Notes under the pieces: model-generated
The model's database searches: none
Told to the model about the DNA's origin: nothing
What the model saw: the letters and a program-made list of their open reading frames with translations, nothing else
Shown: positions 6,534 to 7,290 of the stretch, piece after piece
Layout of the letters: each line of letters begins with the position of its first letter
Numbering within the stretch: position 1 is the first letter of the stretch
Assembly (NCBI GenBank): GCA_003233545.1
Contig: QILZ01000306.1
Location: 1 to 7,290 of the forward strand
Length of the DNA: 7,290 bases
Source of the DNA: Spirochaetales bacterium
Lineage (GTDB): Bacteria; Spirochaetota; Spirochaetia; SZUA-6
Direction of reading: 5' to 3'
Program-made: the position numbers and the translations under genes

Positions 6534-7263
6534 TCCCAGGACATCCGTTGTAGAAAAAAGGCTTAAAAAGGTTAAACGAATAATTGTAGTATCCAGCGGT
6601 AAAGGCGGAGTGGGCAAGAGTGTTATTTCTTCGGTTGCCGCTCTTCTGTTTGCAGAACGGGGATTAAAAACCGGGCTTTTAGATCTTGATTTTCAGGGGT
6701 CTTCCGACCATATAATTCTGGGTGAAAAGGTTTCTCTTCCCGAGGAAGCGGAAGGAATACGGCCTTTAAGGCTGTCAAGCGGAATCGATTTTGTAAGCTT
6801 TTCCCTGTTTACCGGTGAATCACCTCTGCCTCTGCGCGGTAAAGATACCACGAATGCAATTTTAGAACTTCTGGCAGTAACAATCTGGGACGAACTCGAC
6901 TTTTTAATAGTGGATTTACCGCCCGGAATAGGCGAGGAAATTCTGGATATTATAAGGTTTATACAAAGGAAAGAATTTATAATCGTCTCTTCTTCGTCTT
7001 TTGTTTCCGTACAGGTTGTGGAAAGGCTGGTAAATCTTTTACAGAACATGAATCTTCCCATAACAGGAATTATCGGGAATATGGCCATGGATTCGGTACA
7101 TCATGTATCTGATATGTCGGAAAAACACGAATTGCCTCTTCTCTGCAGTATCCCCTATTTTCCGGAGCTGGAAAGTGAGATTGGCGACTCAAAAAGGCTT
7201 CTTAAAGGAAAATTTGCAAAATATCTCGATGCTGTAATTAATAAAATATATATAATTAAATAA
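6526..7263 (+). CDS. MinD/Mrp-family ATPase, probable ATPase-type HypB (HypB-AT) partner of HypA
   Basis: This is a SIMIBI-class P-loop ATPase of 245 residues from the GTG at 6526. The deviant Walker A is SGKGGVGKS (24-32), the second switch-type motif is DLDFQGSS (53-60), and Walker B is DFLIVDLPPG (125-134). These are Mrp-like, but the N-terminal MIP18/DUF59 domain and the CxxC that Mrp/Nbp35 carriers place after the GNM segment (184-186) are absent; this stretch has H192, H193 and H201, then C207. There is no MinD C-terminal membrane helix and no HypB GTPase NKxD motif. Together with adjacency to long-form hypA, this fits the Thermococcales ATPase-type HypB, which binds HypA and increases its nickel affinity. 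Start choice: GTG at 6526 gives an N-terminus xIDPR that I recall in the archaeal protein, follows GGGAG (6511-6515) at 10 bases and overlaps hypA by 8 bp. An ATG at 6505 would add 7 residues with a weaker site. An unrelated Mrp-like role remains possible. Confidence 0.85.
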   Translation: MIDPRTSVVEKRLKKVKRIIVVSSGKGGVGKSVISSVAALLFAERGLKTGLLDLDFQGSSDHIILGEKVSLPEEAEGIRPLRLSSGIDFVSFSLFTGESPLPLRGKDTTNAILELLAVTIWDELDFLIVDLPPGIGEEILDIIRFIQRKEFIIVSSSSFVSVQVVERLVNLLQNMNLPITGIIGNMAMDSVHHVSDMSEKHELPLLCSIPYFPELESEIGDSKRLLKGKFAKYLDAVINKIYIIK

Positions 7264-7290
7264 CCTTGAACGCCGGCTCGTTGCAGGTCT
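7264..7290. other. Window end without a recognisable feature
   Basis: The 27 bases after the TAA of the ATPase gene show no stem-loop with a T-tract and no clear start codon with a ribosome site. The operon could continue beyond the window. Confidence 0.5.

Noticed and set aside
6693..7088. Reverse-strand open frame opposite the ATPase gene
   Set aside because: It mirrors the coding strand of a conserved P-loop ATPase and has low-complexity Ser-rich product with no motif.
6526..7263. Mrp/ApbC iron-sulphur carrier or MinD cell-division ATPase
   Set aside because: The Mrp CxxC and DUF59 domain and the MinD C-terminal amphipathic helix are absent, and the gene is overlapped with hypA.

Overview
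The window looks like ordinary bacterial chromosome. It is gene-dense, moderate in GC (about the low-to-mid 40s by eye), and every gene lies on the + strand. Starts are mixed ATG, GTG and TTG with purine-rich Shine-Dalgarno sites. The gene content (glutamate dehydrogenase, corrinoid adenosyltransferase, a [NiFe]-hydrogenase nickel chaperone and a multidrug-type ABC exporter) suits an anaerobe or fermenter. The protein flavour would fit a spirochaete or a related lineage, but no phylogenetic marker is present, so the assignment is only a guess.

Layout: (1) 3-3614 holds two half-size ABC exporter genes separated by 6 bp. Their ATPase-site motifs are degenerate in a complementary way, which marks them as the two subunits of one heterodimeric exporter. 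(2) 3615-3728 is an AT-rich gap with a likely promoter, followed by a glutamate dehydrogenase gene at 3729-4985. (3) 4986-5160 contains a 13-bp stem-loop terminator and then a second likely promoter with nearly the same hexamers and the same 17-bp spacer. (4) 5161-7263 is a tight four-gene operon: a small membrane-anchored protein with a winged-helix-like C-terminus, a CobO/BtuR-type cob(I)alamin adenosyltransferase whose TTG start overlaps the preceding stop, HypA, and a MinD/Mrp-fold ATPase overlapping the end of hypA.

The last two genes are the most interesting part. HypA is the long form with about 32 residues between its two CxxC pairs, as I recall from Thermococcales HypA. The ATPase beside it lacks the CxxC of Mrp/Nbp35 iron-sulphur carriers and resembles the archaeal ATPase-type HypB (HypB-AT) that helps HypA acquire nickel. 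The operon would then link nickel insertion into hydrogenase with corrinoid adenosylation and a membrane-tethered helix-turn-helix protein of unknown role. No hydrogenase structural genes, mobile elements, CRISPR arrays or RNA genes are visible.
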